From Puniceibacterium sp. IMCC21224 (GTDB lineage: Bacteria > Pseudomonadota > Alphaproteobacteria > Rhodobacterales > Rhodobacteraceae): 64,000 bases of DNA. The stretch covers positions 310,001 through 374,000 of the forward strand of contig NZ_LDPY01000002.1 in assembly GCF_001038505.1 (NCBI RefSeq), written 5' to 3'. Shown here in pieces: positions 1 to 8,546 of this stretch (its first letter is position 1; each line of letters begins with the position of its first letter). The notes beneath the pieces were generated by a model. It was not told the origin of the DNA. It was given only the letters and a program-made list of their open reading frames with translations, and ran no database searches. The position numbers and the translations under genes were made by a program.

Positions 1-214
1 TAAGCGGAGCAAGATCGGCCATATCGGCTGCGGTAAAAACCCCAAGCACCCCGGGCATCGCGCGAGCATCGTTAGCCTGGATCGCGAGGATTCGCCCGGC
101 AGCCATGTCCGAGCGGACAAAACCCGCAAACCGCACGTCGGCATCCAGATCATCCGCCGCATACAGGCCGCCCCCCCTCAAAAGCCGAAGATCCTCATTT
201 CGCCCTGCTGTCAT
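1..214 (-). CDS. CoxL/XdhA-type molybdenum hydroxylase large subunit, N-terminal fragment
   Basis: Reading the minus strand from the ATG at 214 gives 71 uninterrupted codons that run off the window edge. The product begins MTAGRNEDLRLLRGGG, followed by LYAADDL, FVRSDMAAGRI and MPGVLGVFTAADM. That is the usual opening of carbon-monoxide-dehydrogenase-like aldehyde oxidase/xanthine dehydrogenase large subunits (R-x-D-x-x-x-L-x-G-x-G, then FVRSxxAxAxI and PGVxxVxTxxD). GGGAGGAAAATC lies just ahead of the ATG as a strong ribosome binding site. Known family role: molybdopterin-dependent oxidation of an aldehyde, CO or heterocycle. The active-site loop lies outside the window, so the substrate is unknown. 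Confidence 0.75.
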   Translation of the reverse strand, partial: MTAGRNEDLRLLRGGGLYAADDLDADVRFAGFVRSDMAAGRILAIQANDARAMPGVLGVFTAADMADLAPL

Positions 215-472
215 ATGATTTTCCTCCCGTCTCGATCATTGCCGCACCGTAGCGTTCAATTTGGCCGCATTCAACATAATAGAACGATGTTCCGCATACC
301 GGAAAACTGCCTGAGCAAAGCTCCCAGCATGCGGGCCTCTGACATCGGCAAGGAACGACACCCGCACACCGCTTGCACATACGAAACCCACATCTAAATC
401 TTGACTTCTTGCCGCCGCACTTTGATTGACGTCCCAGACAAACTTCAGCAACGTTCAGAAAAGGGGCGAAAG

Positions 473-1051
473 TTGCGTTTTCTTGCCGGGATTGCCGCGT
501 TGATATGCGCCGTAAACCTTATCATTGGAAAAACCTTTGCCTGGCTGTCACTCGCCATTGTGGTGGTGTGCTTTACGGTGGTGGTTCAACGCTACCTTTT
601 TGCGATCAGCTATGTGTGGATGCAAGATCTGTATATCTGGTTGAACGGTGCAATGTTTACCGCTGTGGCAGGATTTGCGTTGCTGCGCGATGATCATGTC
701 CGGGTGGACATCTTCTATCGTCCGGCGCGGATACGGACACGGGCACTGACTGATCTGATCGGAGTGGTCCTGTTTCTGCTGCCGTTTACATGGGTGGTTT
801 ACGTCTACTCCATGCCATTCGTGTTGCGCGCCTGGGGCTATCACGAGGCATCCGCAAATGTTGGCGGCATGCCGGGCCTGTTCATCCTGAAATCCTTTGT
901 CATCGCCTTTACCGCACTGATCGCTATGCAGGGGCTGGCGATGATCATCCGTTCGGTTCTGGTCCTGTCTGGCAACGTACAACTGGTTCCAAAGTCGATG
1001 CAATACAGTCCGGACAAGCGCCCCGCTGACCTGCCAGAGGAAACCGTTTGA
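473..1051 (+). CDS. takQ: TRAP transporter small membrane subunit (TakQ/DctQ-like)
   Basis: Four-helix DctQ subunit of a TRAP secondary transporter in the inner membrane. The motif series VWMQDLYIWLN, DDHVRVDIFY and a Trp-rich fourth helix match the alpha-keto-acid TakPQM subgroup. The frame is open from a TTG at 401, but AAGGGGCG stands directly before the in-frame TTG at 473, which starts LRFLAGIAAL; I prefer that start (about 192 residues, normal for the family). It overlaps the next gene by TGATG. Its probable binding protein lies on the other strand beyond the membrane subunit. The substrate guess (2-oxoacids) comes from subgroup resemblance only. Confidence 0.8.
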   Translation: MRFLAGIAALICAVNLIIGKTFAWLSLAIVVVCFTVVVQRYLFAISYVWMQDLYIWLNGAMFTAVAGFALLRDDHVRVDIFYRPARIRTRALTDLIGVVLFLLPFTWVVYVYSMPFVLRAWGYHEASANVGGMPGLFILKSFVIAFTALIAMQGLAMIIRSVLVLSGNVQLVPKSMQYSPDKRPADLPEETV

Positions 1052-2442
1052 TGGATCCGGTAATGATTGGCGAAATCCTCGCCGCTTTGATGTTCTTTGG
1101 TGTGATCGGCTTTCTGCTACTTGGATTTCCCGTCGCATTCACGCTGGCCGGCGTGTCCCTGCTGTTCGGCGGAGTCGGCATGGCGTTCGGCGTGTTTGAC
1201 CCGTCGAACTTTGGCTCACTTCCCAGTCGCTATATAGGCTTTATGACGAACGAGGTGCTGGTCGCGGTCCCGCTGTTTATCTTTATGGGGGTGATGCTGG
1301 AACGCAGCCAGATTGCCGAGAAACTGCTGCTCACGATGAGCAAGCTGTTCGGGAACATGCGTGGCGGGCTGGGTTTTTCGGTGATCCTGGTTGGCGCGAT
1401 GCTGGCGGCCTCAACCGGCGTGGTTGGCGCAACCGTGGTGACGATGGGCCTGATTTCGCTGCCGGCGATGCTGCGCGCGGGCTATGATCCCAAACTTGCC
1501 ACCGGGGTTATTTGCGCCAGCGGCACATTGGGTCAGATCATCCCGCCGTCGACCGTACTGATCTTTATGGGGGACATGCTGTCGGGCATCAACTCTCAGG
1601 TGCAGATGGCCAAGGGGAACTTTGCCCCTGTGCCGGTATCGGTGGGTGATCTGTTTGCCGGAGCATTGTTGCCCGGCCTGCTGCTGGTGTCGCTCTATCT
1701 GATCTATGTGCTGTTCAAGGCGGTGACCGATCCCGCCTCGTGCCCCGCAACACCGGTCCCACCCGAAGAAAAGGCGGCGCTGCTGCGCGACGTCTTTGTC
1801 GCACTGGTGCCGCCACTGTTGCTGATCCTTGCGGTGCTTGGCTCCATCCTCGGGGGCGTTGCCACGCCGACCGAAGCGGCGTCGGTCGGGGCAGTTGGGG
1901 CCATGCTTTTGGCCGCGCTGCGCTGGCGCCTGTCGTTCACGATCCTGCGAGAGACGGCAATCGCAACGGCAACGATCACCAGCATGGTCTTTGTCATCCT
2001 GCTGGGGGCATCGGTGTTCTCAATCGTGTTTCGGATGATGGGTGGTGACAATCTGGTGCATGAATTCCTGAGCAATCTGCCGGGCGGCACATTGGCGGCG
2101 GTCGCGGTTGTGATGCTGATCATGTTCTTTCTGGGATTCATTCTGGATACGTTCGAGATCATCTTTATCGTGATCCCGATCACCGCGCCGGTGCTGCTGG
2201 CGCTGGACGTTGATCCGGTCTGGCTGGGTGTGCTGGTTGGAGTGAACTTGCAAACCTCGTTCCTGACGCCGCCCTTTGGCTTTGCGCTGTTCTATCTGCG
2301 CGGCGTGGCACCGCCCGATTTGCCAACCAGCGCAATCTACAAGGGCATACTGCCGTTTGTCATTTTGCAGATCGTGGCGATTGCGATCCTGTTTGCGTTC
2401 CCTCAAATTGTCACTTGGCTGCCGCGCCTGGTGGCAGGGTAA
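1051..2442 (+). CDS. takM: TRAP transporter large membrane subunit (TakM/DctM-like)
   Basis: Twelve-helix DctM permease of about 463 residues, family length 420-470. Hallmarks visible are the long hydrophobic segments, MRGGLGFSVILVGAMLAASTGVVGATVV, GQIIPPSTVLIFMGD and the C-terminal TPPFGFALFYLRG. The extended loop with QMAKGNFAPVPVSVGD is typical of the mannitol/chloroaromatic and alpha-keto-acid branch. Start chosen at the ATG forming TGATG with takQ, implying translational coupling. The gene ends at a strong bidirectional terminator. With takQ and the convergent takP it should form a sodium-dependent 2-oxoacid importer. Confidence 0.88.
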   Translation: MDPVMIGEILAALMFFGVIGFLLLGFPVAFTLAGVSLLFGGVGMAFGVFDPSNFGSLPSRYIGFMTNEVLVAVPLFIFMGVMLERSQIAEKLLLTMSKLFGNMRGGLGFSVILVGAMLAASTGVVGATVVTMGLISLPAMLRAGYDPKLATGVICASGTLGQIIPPSTVLIFMGDMLSGINSQVQMAKGNFAPVPVSVGDLFAGALLPGLLLVSLYLIYVLFKAVTDPASCPATPVPPEEKAALLRDVFVALVPPLLLILAVLGSILGGVATPTEAASVGAVGAMLLAALRWRLSFTILRETAIATATITSMVFVILLGASVFSIVFRMMGGDNLVHEFLSNLPGGTLAAVAVVMLIMFFLGFILDTFEIIFIVIPITAPVLLALDVDPVWLGVLVGVNLQTSFLTPPFGFALFYLRGVAPPDLPTSAIYKGILPFVILQIVAIAILFAFPQIVTWLPRLVAG

Positions 2443-2446
2443 AACG

Positions 2447-2480
2447 AAAAAAGGCCCGGTGTTCCAACCGGGCCTTTTGT
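2447..2480. terminator. Bidirectional rho-independent terminator
   Basis: Perfect 12-bp inverted repeat, AAAAGGCCCGGT and ACCGGGCCTTTT, with a 6-nt loop (GTTCCA). The A-run on the left and T-run on the right make it a terminator in both directions. It sits five bases after the takM stop and 18 bases before the takP stop, so it serves both convergent units. Confidence 0.93.
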
Positions 2481-2498
2481 GTCGCAAGATCTGACGGA

Positions 2499-3593
2499 TC
2501 AGTACTTGAGGTACTTTTCACGCGCACGTGTGTACGCAGAATCGATGCGCTCGGTACGGGTCCGCACAATATTCATCGCCTCGATAAAGCTCTCGGTCGT
2601 CTTTTTGACCAAGGGATCGTCGCTGTTGCGCAGCTCTTCGACCACTTCGATCGACGCTTTGGCGCCGGCCTCCATGATATCCTCGGGGAAATCACGCACC
2701 ATCACGCCGTGATCTTCGACCAGCGTTTTCAGAGCACGCGGATCGTTGGCGATAAAGTCGGCCGAGACCTGATCATATTCCGCCTGGCTGACATCGCGGA
2801 TGATCGCCTGAAGATCGTCAGGCAGTTCCTGATACTTCTTCTTGTCGACGACCAGTTCGGTCGCCAGACCGGATTCCACAAACGACGGCATGTAGTAGTT
2901 TTTGGCGACCTGATAAAAACCCAGCGCCAGATCGTTGTACGGACCAACGAATTCGGCAGCGTCCAGCGTACCCGATTGCAGCGCCTGGAAAATTTCGCCC
3001 GCAGCCATGTTGGTGACTGTCGCGCCCAGCTTTTCCCAGACCCGACCGCCCAGACCCGGCGTGCGGAAACGAACGCCTTTGATGTCCTCAAGGCTGGTCA
3101 GTTCATTGCGGAACCAGCCGCCTGCCTGAGTGCCGGTGTTACCCGACAAAAAGCCCTGTACGCCAAACTGGTCATAAATCTCGTCCCAGATTTCCTGGCC
3201 ACCCAGAAAGCGCACCCAGGCCGTCAGTTCGGGCGTGGTCATGCCGTAGGGAACGCCGGTAAAGAACGAAAGCGCAGGCGATTTGTTCTGCCAGTAATAG
3301 GCTGCGCCATGGCTCATTTCCGCGCTGCCGTCGATGACAGCATCCAGCGACTGAAGCGGCGGAACCAGCTCGCCTGCCGAATAGACCTGAACGGTCAAAC
3401 GCCCGCCCGACGCGGCGGTGATACGATCCGCCAGCCGCTGCGCCCCAACGCCCAGACCGGGGAAATTCTTTGGCCAGGTTGTAACCATACGCCAAGTGAT
3501 GTTGCCCTGAGCAACCGCCGGAGCCGCCAAACCAGCGGCTGCAGCCCCGGCGCCCATCACCCCGGCTGTACGAATAAAAGAACGACGATCCAT
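2499..3593 (-). CDS. takP: TRAP binding protein, TakP (alpha-keto acid) subfamily
   Basis: Periplasmic substrate-binding protein of 364 residues. It starts at MDRRSFIRTAG, a twin-arginine-type signal followed by AAPAVAQ, with CGGGAGGAGATATC upstream of the ATG. Diagnostic TakP features are ITWRMVTTWPKNFPG near the N-terminus, AAYYWQNKSPALSFFTGVPYG, the GNTGTQAGGWFRNEL segment that contacts the carboxylate in the family, and EFVGPYNDL. Known family role is binding pyruvate and related 2-oxoacids as a sodium complex. It converges on takQM, which is unusual; normally the three genes are co-directional. Confidence 0.87.
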   Translation of the reverse strand: MDRRSFIRTAGVMGAGAAAAGLAAPAVAQGNITWRMVTTWPKNFPGLGVGAQRLADRITAASGGRLTVQVYSAGELVPPLQSLDAVIDGSAEMSHGAAYYWQNKSPALSFFTGVPYGMTTPELTAWVRFLGGQEIWDEIYDQFGVQGFLSGNTGTQAGGWFRNELTSLEDIKGVRFRTPGLGGRVWEKLGATVTNMAAGEIFQALQSGTLDAAEFVGPYNDLALGFYQVAKNYYMPSFVESGLATELVVDKKKYQELPDDLQAIIRDVSQAEYDQVSADFIANDPRALKTLVEDHGVMVRDFPEDIMEAGAKASIEVVEELRNSDDPLVKKTTESFIEAMNIVRTRTERIDSAYTRAREKYLKY

Positions 3594-3739
3594 GATATCT
3601 CCTCCCGGAATCGAAAACCCTTTGAAGGCATTTCTGACAATTCGACAAATCCGCCCCGCCCGCAGATAATCCCCGGCTGCCAGAAATGTCCATGGATCTA
3701 TCGGCACTGTTTGCCGCGAATGCCTTTCGTCGCGCCGAC

Positions 3740-4693
3740 TCAGCGCGGATCTTTGTCCAGCCAGGTTTTGTAATCCGCCAACCCTGCGTCGATATTGGCG
3801 TATTTCGGTGCAAACCCCAGTTTACTTTGCGCTTTGGAAATATCCAGCGGCGCGCCGCGCGGCGTGAACGGCCCCGGTCCCAGGGTCATGCCGCTCTCTT
3901 TGCCAAGAAGTTTCGCCACCCGGTCAACGATGTCGCGGTGCTGGTAGGCAACGCCGCAGGAAATATTTACCGCTTCGCCATTCATGCCCTCGGCGTTCAG
4001 CAGCGCAAGGATGCCCGCAGCGGTATCCTCGACATGGGTCCAGTCCAGTTCCTGATCGCCGCCATTGGCCGAATGCACATCAGACATCCCAGCAAGTGGG
4101 CCGAACATCGCCTGATAGAGCGGGTGCATGATCTCGGGCCGCTTGCCGGGGCCGTAAACGAAATAGAGCCGGGCGTTGCGCACATCAAATCCATAGGTCG
4201 CACCGTATTGCGTCGCCAGAACTTCGTTCGCAACCTTGGTCGCGCCGTACAGGTCGGTCACGGTGAACGGCGTGTCTTCGGTCTGACCGCCCGGGCGATC
4301 ACCATAGACAGCGCCGGACGACAGATTGACGAATTTAGGTACACCCAGAATGCGCGCCACTTCGAGCGCGTTCAACAACCCCATGGTGTTGATCGAAACG
4401 TTCCGAAACGGCCGATCCTTAAAGGTCGGGCCGGCAATGACCGCCACGCCGAATACGATCGCATCAATCTTGTCGCGATATTTCAGCGCCATCTCGATCA
4501 TCGTATGCGAATCGAGCACATCCACCGACTCAAGCGTGATGCTGTCACGCACCTCTTCGAGATAATCGAGGCCAAGGCTGCTGAACCGGGCGGCGCCCAT
4601 GTCAAAGATGATCACCTCTTGGCCCTGGTCAATCAGTTTCCGAGCCACCCAAGACCCGACATGCCCGAGTCCGCCATAAATCAGAACAGCCAT
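3740..4693 (-). CDS. NAD-dependent epimerase/dehydratase-family extended SDR
   Basis: Extended short-chain dehydrogenase of 317 residues. The Rossmann motif is GGLGHVG at residues 7-13, an acidic Asp ends beta-2 (IIFDMG, favouring NAD), catalytic Ser is near 125, and Tyr149/Lys153 form YGATK. The C-terminal part keeps the usual WTHVEDTAAGI substrate-domain motif. It is the last gene of a TRAP operon that diverges from OtnK-OtnC. In that context it could oxidise or epimerise a four-carbon sugar acid before OtnK acts, but it is not a close match to the DenD erythronate dehydrogenase as I recall that family. Exact reaction unknown. Confidence 0.75.
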   Translation of the reverse strand: MAVLIYGGLGHVGSWVARKLIDQGQEVIIFDMGAARFSSLGLDYLEEVRDSITLESVDVLDSHTMIEMALKYRDKIDAIVFGVAVIAGPTFKDRPFRNVSINTMGLLNALEVARILGVPKFVNLSSGAVYGDRPGGQTEDTPFTVTDLYGATKVANEVLATQYGATYGFDVRNARLYFVYGPGKRPEIMHPLYQAMFGPLAGMSDVHSANGGDQELDWTHVEDTAAGILALLNAEGMNGEAVNISCGVAYQHRDIVDRVAKLLGKESGMTLGPGPFTPRGAPLDISKAQSKLGFAPKYANIDAGLADYKTWLDKDPR

Positions 4694-4720
4694 GACTGTC
4701 TCCTTTTGTCGTTTCTAGAT

Positions 4721-6016
4721 TCAGTGAAGCAGAAGCTGCGGCACAAAGGTCACCAATGCAGGAAGAAAGGTGATCGCCAGCAGCATCCCGAAGAGAGGAA
4801 TGTAAAACGGCACGATCTCACGCACGAGCTTGCCGAACGGGATGTCCGCGACCCGAGACACTGTAAACAGGACCGTGCCCACCGGTGGCGTCACCAGACC
4901 AATCATCAGGTTAAAGATCATCATCACACCGAAATGCACCGGGTCGATGCCGTATTGCTGGACCAGCGGTGTCAGCAATGGCGTCAGCAGGAACAGCGCG
5001 GGCACCGAGTCGATGAAGCAACCGATGATCAGAATAAAGACATTCAGCAAAAGCAGCAGGACCAGCGGGTTGTCGATATTCGCCGACAGGAACCCCGTGA
5101 TGTCCGATGTCACCTGATACCGGGCAAGCACCCAGGAATAGATCGCAGATCCCGCGATGATAACCAGCAGCGCGGCGGTATCCACCGCCGTTTCGCGGAA
5201 AATCCGCCACAGCTCGCGCCCTTTGACCGTGCGATAGACGACAAGCGCGATAAACAATGTGTAGACCAGCGCGACGGCAGATGCCTCGGTCGGAGTGAAC
5301 AGTCCTGACAGGATGCCTGCGATGATGATGACCGGGCTCAGCATCGGAAGGAAACCACGCGCCACCGCCCGGCGGATTTCAGGCGCAGTTGCGCGTCGGG
5401 CGACCGGGTACTGACGCTTGGACGAAATATAGGCCACAAGCGCCATCATCCCAAGCCCCATGAGCAACCCCGGCACCATCGAGCCAAGGAACACATCAGC
5501 AATCGAAACGCCCGCCAGCGCACCGTAGATGACCGCCGGGATCGACGGCGGAATGATCGGACCAATGGTGGCCGACGATGCCGTCACAGCGGCGGAAAAG
5601 CCGCGATCATAGCCGTCTTTTTCCATCGCGCGCATCTGCACCGGACCAAGGCCGCCGGCATCAGCAACCGCCGACCCGGACATGCCGGCAAACAGCATCG
5701 ACGACAGCACGTTCACATGGCCCAACCCGCCGCGCAGATGCCCCACCATGGCGCGGGCGACATCAAACACGCGATCGGAAATGCCCGATGCGTTCATCAG
5801 CTTGCCGATAAGCAGGAAGGCCGGGATTGCCAAAAGCGTGAAGTTGTTAACGCCGTACAGCGTGCGCTGCGCAATCATGTCGAACGGCACCGACTCTAAT
5901 CCACCGCGTGAGATCGCGAGAACAATACTCGAAGCACCGATCATCGCAAAGCCAACCGGCACTCCGATGAAGATGAACAGCAGAAGACTGCCAAAAAGGG
6001 TCGCGAATATTATCAT
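4721..6016 (-). CDS. dctM: TRAP transporter large membrane subunit (DctM)
   Basis: Polytopic 431-residue DctM permease. Evidence includes GVPVGFAMIGAS, HLRGGLGHVNVLSSMLFAGMSGSAVADAGGLG, ATIGPIIPPSIPAVIYG and LVTPPVGTVLF, all standard landmarks of the large TRAP subunit. Its start overlaps the dctQ stop as ATGA. It belongs to the minus-strand unit SBP-dctQ-dctM-SDR. Family knowledge: it carries the transport pathway and the sodium sites. Substrate inferred to be a C4 sugar acid from the otnK/otnC neighbours across the divergent promoter. Confidence 0.9.
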   Translation of the reverse strand: MIIFATLFGSLLLFIFIGVPVGFAMIGASSIVLAISRGGLESVPFDMIAQRTLYGVNNFTLLAIPAFLLIGKLMNASGISDRVFDVARAMVGHLRGGLGHVNVLSSMLFAGMSGSAVADAGGLGPVQMRAMEKDGYDRGFSAAVTASSATIGPIIPPSIPAVIYGALAGVSIADVFLGSMVPGLLMGLGMMALVAYISSKRQYPVARRATAPEIRRAVARGFLPMLSPVIIIAGILSGLFTPTEASAVALVYTLFIALVVYRTVKGRELWRIFRETAVDTAALLVIIAGSAIYSWVLARYQVTSDITGFLSANIDNPLVLLLLLNVFILIIGCFIDSVPALFLLTPLLTPLVQQYGIDPVHFGVMMIFNLMIGLVTPPVGTVLFTVSRVADIPFGKLVREIVPFYIPLFGMLLAITFLPALVTFVPQLLLH

Positions 6017-6534
6017 ATCTTGGCGCTCTGGTCTGAGTGGTCAACGTGGTCCCAGTCGGTGATGTCTTTCCAGAGATCCCGCATCACGAGCAGGACCATC
6101 AGCACCACGCCGACCCCCTGCACCGCATAGAGCCACGCAAAGGGTACCGGCAATGTTGAGGCCATGACGCTGGAGGTGCGGTCAATCATGCCCCAGGAGC
6201 CCCACACCAGCCCGGCGGCAATCAGGATTACCAGAACATGGCTCACGATCTCAAAGATCTGGCGCACCTTGCTGGGCAGGACGTCCAGCAACACCACGAT
6301 ACGGATCTGTTCGCCGTACCGCTGGGCGATGGCTGCACCCAGGAAAATCTCGGCAATGAAGAGAAAGCGTGACGTCTCGTCGGTCCAGGGAACACCGGCG
6401 CCGATGGCATAGCGTGCGACAACCTGTATGAACATCACCGCGAGCATGCCCAGAAAGCTTGCCACCATGATGACTTCGACGGCAGTCCAGAACATGTTCG
6501 CGGGCGCATATCGCCTTGCGGGGCTGTCTTGCAT
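6013..6534 (-). CDS. dctQ: TRAP transporter small membrane subunit (DctQ)
   Basis: Four transmembrane segments in 173 residues, with the DctQ signature PWTDETSRFLFIAEIFLGAAIA followed by EQIRIVVLLDVLP. I start it at MQDSPARR, preceded by GAGGAGGATGAGGGA, rather than at the longer frame beginning near 6738, which would run back through the upstream hairpin and the end of the binding-protein gene. It is translationally coupled to dctM. Separation from the binding protein by an attenuator-like hairpin probably lowers its expression relative to that protein. Confidence 0.88.
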   Translation of the reverse strand: MQDSPARRYAPANMFWTAVEVIMVASFLGMLAVMFIQVVARYAIGAGVPWTDETSRFLFIAEIFLGAAIAQRYGEQIRIVVLLDVLPSKVRQIFEIVSHVLVILIAAGLVWGSWGMIDRTSSVMASTLPVPFAWLYAVQGVGVVLMVLLVMRDLWKDITDWDHVDHSDQSAKI

Positions 6535-6597
6535 TCCCTCATCCTCCTCACTGAACGACTTGCGCGCTCTGTCCGCAGGGACAGAGACGGCGCGGGC

Positions 6598-6634
6598 AAA
6601 AAAAGGAGGGTGCGTCGCGCACCCCCCCCCTTTC
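6598..6634 (-). terminator. Intra-operon terminator/attenuator after TRAP binding protein
   Basis: On the minus strand a stem GGGTGCG / CGCACCC with a three-base loop is followed by TCC and seven T residues, i.e. a classical intrinsic terminator. It lies between the binding-protein stop (6644) and dctQ (6534), within one transcription unit. Partial termination here would yield excess periplasmic receptor over membrane subunits, a common design in binding-protein-dependent uptake operons. Confidence 0.8.
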
Positions 6635-6643
6635 GGAGCCTGT

Positions 6644-7615
6644 TTAGTCGATGAACGACAGCACGTAGTCGCGCACTTTGGGTGCGAACCCGTCGGCGAC
6701 TTCGCGGATCGCGGGCGTCGCAGCAGCACGGAACGCATCTTTGTCGACTTCGACGACAGTCATGCCGTTGGCCTCAAGATCTGCGTACAGTTCGCTCTGC
6801 ATCTCATCAGTGCGGGTATCGCCCCAGGCGATGGCCTCGTCGATTGCGCCCTGGACCATTTCACGGTCCTCGTCCGACATCGAGTCGTAGAACTGCTCGT
6901 TCATCAGCCAATGGAAGAACGAGAAAACGTGCTCGGTCTTCATGATGTAATCCTGCACCTCGAACAGCTTGCCCGCGTGGATAAAGTTCACAGGATTTTC
7001 CTGCGCTTCGATCACGCCGGTCTGAAGCGACGTGTACACTTCGGGCCATGCAATCGGGCTGGGGCTGGCGCCGATACCGGACCAGATTTTGACCCAGGGC
7101 GCGATTTCCGGCACCCGCAGGCGCAGACCGTCTACGCCGTCGGGCGTTTCGATCGGTTCGTTGGCGGTCAGGTTGCGCGGGTTGCGCTTGGACAGACCGA
7201 CAAGGCGAAGCTGGCCGTTCTGGATGAAAGCGTCGTTGATCGCCTCGCCAAGTTCGCCCTCGTAGACGGCGCGCGCCTCGTCGGTCGAGGTATAGACAAA
7301 CGGCAGATCCGAGGCCGCGTAGTCAGGCGCATACAGGGTCATTGGCATCGACCCGCCAAGGGTGATCTGATATTCGCCAAAGCTGGCACCCTCGAGTTGG
7401 TCGCGCTCGCCACCCACTTCGGTTCCAAGCAGGGTTACAGTGTAGTCACCGCCCGAACGCTCTTCGACCAGCTCTTTCATCTTGCGACCGACGTCGAACA
7501 TCAGGTGTGTCGGGTCAACGTGCAGTGCAATGGCGATGTCCGCGGCCTGTGCGGCCATCGGTGCGCCGACTAGCGCGGTTGCGCTCATGAGACACGCAAT
7601 AATTGATCGTTTCAT
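6644..7615 (-). CDS. dctP: TRAP transporter substrate-binding protein (DctP family)
   Basis: Secreted receptor of 323 residues, starting MKRSIIACLM with a Sec signal ending near MAAQA-ADIA. GGGAGGAGCCAG precedes the ATG. Typical DctP elements are the VDPTHLMFDVGRKMKELVEERSGG opening, LRLRVPE with the carboxylate-binding arginines, and TSLQTGVIEAQENPV in the second lobe. It is first in the operon after a promoter shared with the divergent GntR regulator. Likely ligand is a sugar acid such as threonate or erythronate, inferred only from otnK/otnC. Confidence 0.88.
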   Translation of the reverse strand: MKRSIIACLMSATALVGAPMAAQAADIAIALHVDPTHLMFDVGRKMKELVEERSGGDYTVTLLGTEVGGERDQLEGASFGEYQITLGGSMPMTLYAPDYAASDLPFVYTSTDEARAVYEGELGEAINDAFIQNGQLRLVGLSKRNPRNLTANEPIETPDGVDGLRLRVPEIAPWVKIWSGIGASPSPIAWPEVYTSLQTGVIEAQENPVNFIHAGKLFEVQDYIMKTEHVFSFFHWLMNEQFYDSMSDEDREMVQGAIDEAIAWGDTRTDEMQSELYADLEANGMTVVEVDKDAFRAAATPAIREVADGFAPKVRDYVLSFID

Positions 7616-7670
7616 TCTGGCTCCTCCCAATTGAATATTCCGGCGACAGATGAGCACAGCGTTTGGACTT

Positions 7671-7707
7671 ATGGTCCGCTGGCCTACTGGTCTGCCCAGT
7701 TGACCAT
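7671..7707. promoter_or_regulatory. Candidate GntR/FCD operator in divergent promoter region
   Basis: Interrupted inverted repeat: ATGGTCCGCTGG at 7671-7682 and, on the opposite strand, ATGGTCAACTGG ending at 7707, identical at 10 of 12 positions with a 13-bp spacer. It is located between the TRAP operon start (7615) and the GntR gene (7785). TGGTC half-sites resemble those bound by FadR-type regulators. No footprint is implied; this is a motif reading. Confidence 0.55.
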
Positions 7708-7784
7708 GCAGCAAGTTTCTGGTTAGTTCAAGAGGCGAATACAAAAGCAGGCGAACGCAACCCCCATAGGGAACGGACCGGTAT

Positions 7785-8498
7785 ATGTTGAACGACCAAA
7801 GCAATCGCCGGATCTCAAAGCCGCGCCGGATGAGCGAAGATCTCGTTGAAATTCTCACGACTGACATCCGCAATGGCATCTACGAAGAAGGCGATTCGTT
7901 GCCGTCCGAGCGCACCATGGTCGAAGAATTTGGCGTATCGCGTATCACCGTACGCGAGGCGCTCGCTTCGCTCGAACGGTCTGGCCTCATTGCGCAGCAT
8001 CCGGGAATGCGGGCCAAAGTGCGGATTCCCGATTCTGCCACGGTGGTCGAAATGCTGTCCGGCGCCGCTACGCTGCAACTGGCGCAGTCCGGCGGGGTCG
8101 AACATTTTCAGGATGTGCGCACTCTGGTCGAAACCGGCGTGGTCCAACTCGCGGCCGAGCGCATTGACGACACGCAGATCGCGCATCTGCGGGAGCTGCT
8201 GGCGCAAAACCAGGCTAGCCTTGGCGATGTTGAACAGTTTGCCCGAACCGACATGGCATTTCACGCGGCAATCGCCGAGGTCCTCGCCAACCCGATCATC
8301 CTTGCCTTTTACCTCGCCGTGGATCGCTGGTTGTCGGATGTTCGCCGCACAACCCTGGCACGCGACGGGCAGATGGAAACGGCCTTTGCTGCGCACTGCG
8401 ACATTTTCAAGGCCATCGAGACGCGAAACCCACGGGACGCGCAGATCGCGATGCGGGCACATATCGAACAGGTAAACCGCGTTTACGGGGGCGGCTGA
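7785..8498 (+). CDS. GntR-family transcriptional regulator, FadR/FCD subfamily
   Basis: Winged helix-turn-helix at about residues 15-80 (SEDLVEIL, GDSLPSERTMVEEFGVSRITVREAL) followed by an FCD ligand domain. Metal-site residues of the FCD fold are present: Asp156, His160, His204 and His226. Length 237 is normal. It diverges from the TRAP operon and reads toward otnK-otnC, so it probably controls both and senses a sugar-acid metabolite. A candidate operator lies at 7671-7707. The start has only a weak AGGGAACGG ahead of it. Confidence 0.88.
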   Translation: MLNDQSNRRISKPRRMSEDLVEILTTDIRNGIYEEGDSLPSERTMVEEFGVSRITVREALASLERSGLIAQHPGMRAKVRIPDSATVVEMLSGAATLQLAQSGGVEHFQDVRTLVETGVVQLAAERIDDTQIAHLRELLAQNQASLGDVEQFARTDMAFHAAIAEVLANPIILAFYLAVDRWLSDVRRTTLARDGQMETAFAAHCDIFKAIETRNPRDAQIAMRAHIEQVNRVYGGG

Positions 8499-8546
8499 TC
8501 CACAAACGGGCAGCCGCTGATCACAACAGATAACGGAGAACACACG

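Noticed and set aside
2415..3773. 452-codon plus-strand frame
   Set aside because: Antisense to takP, crosses the terminator, no recognisable domain.
3686..5308. 540-codon plus-strand frame
   Set aside because: Runs antisense across the SDR and dctM genes, is rich in Arg/His/Gln, has no ribosome binding site and no family motif; a shadow of high-GC coding.
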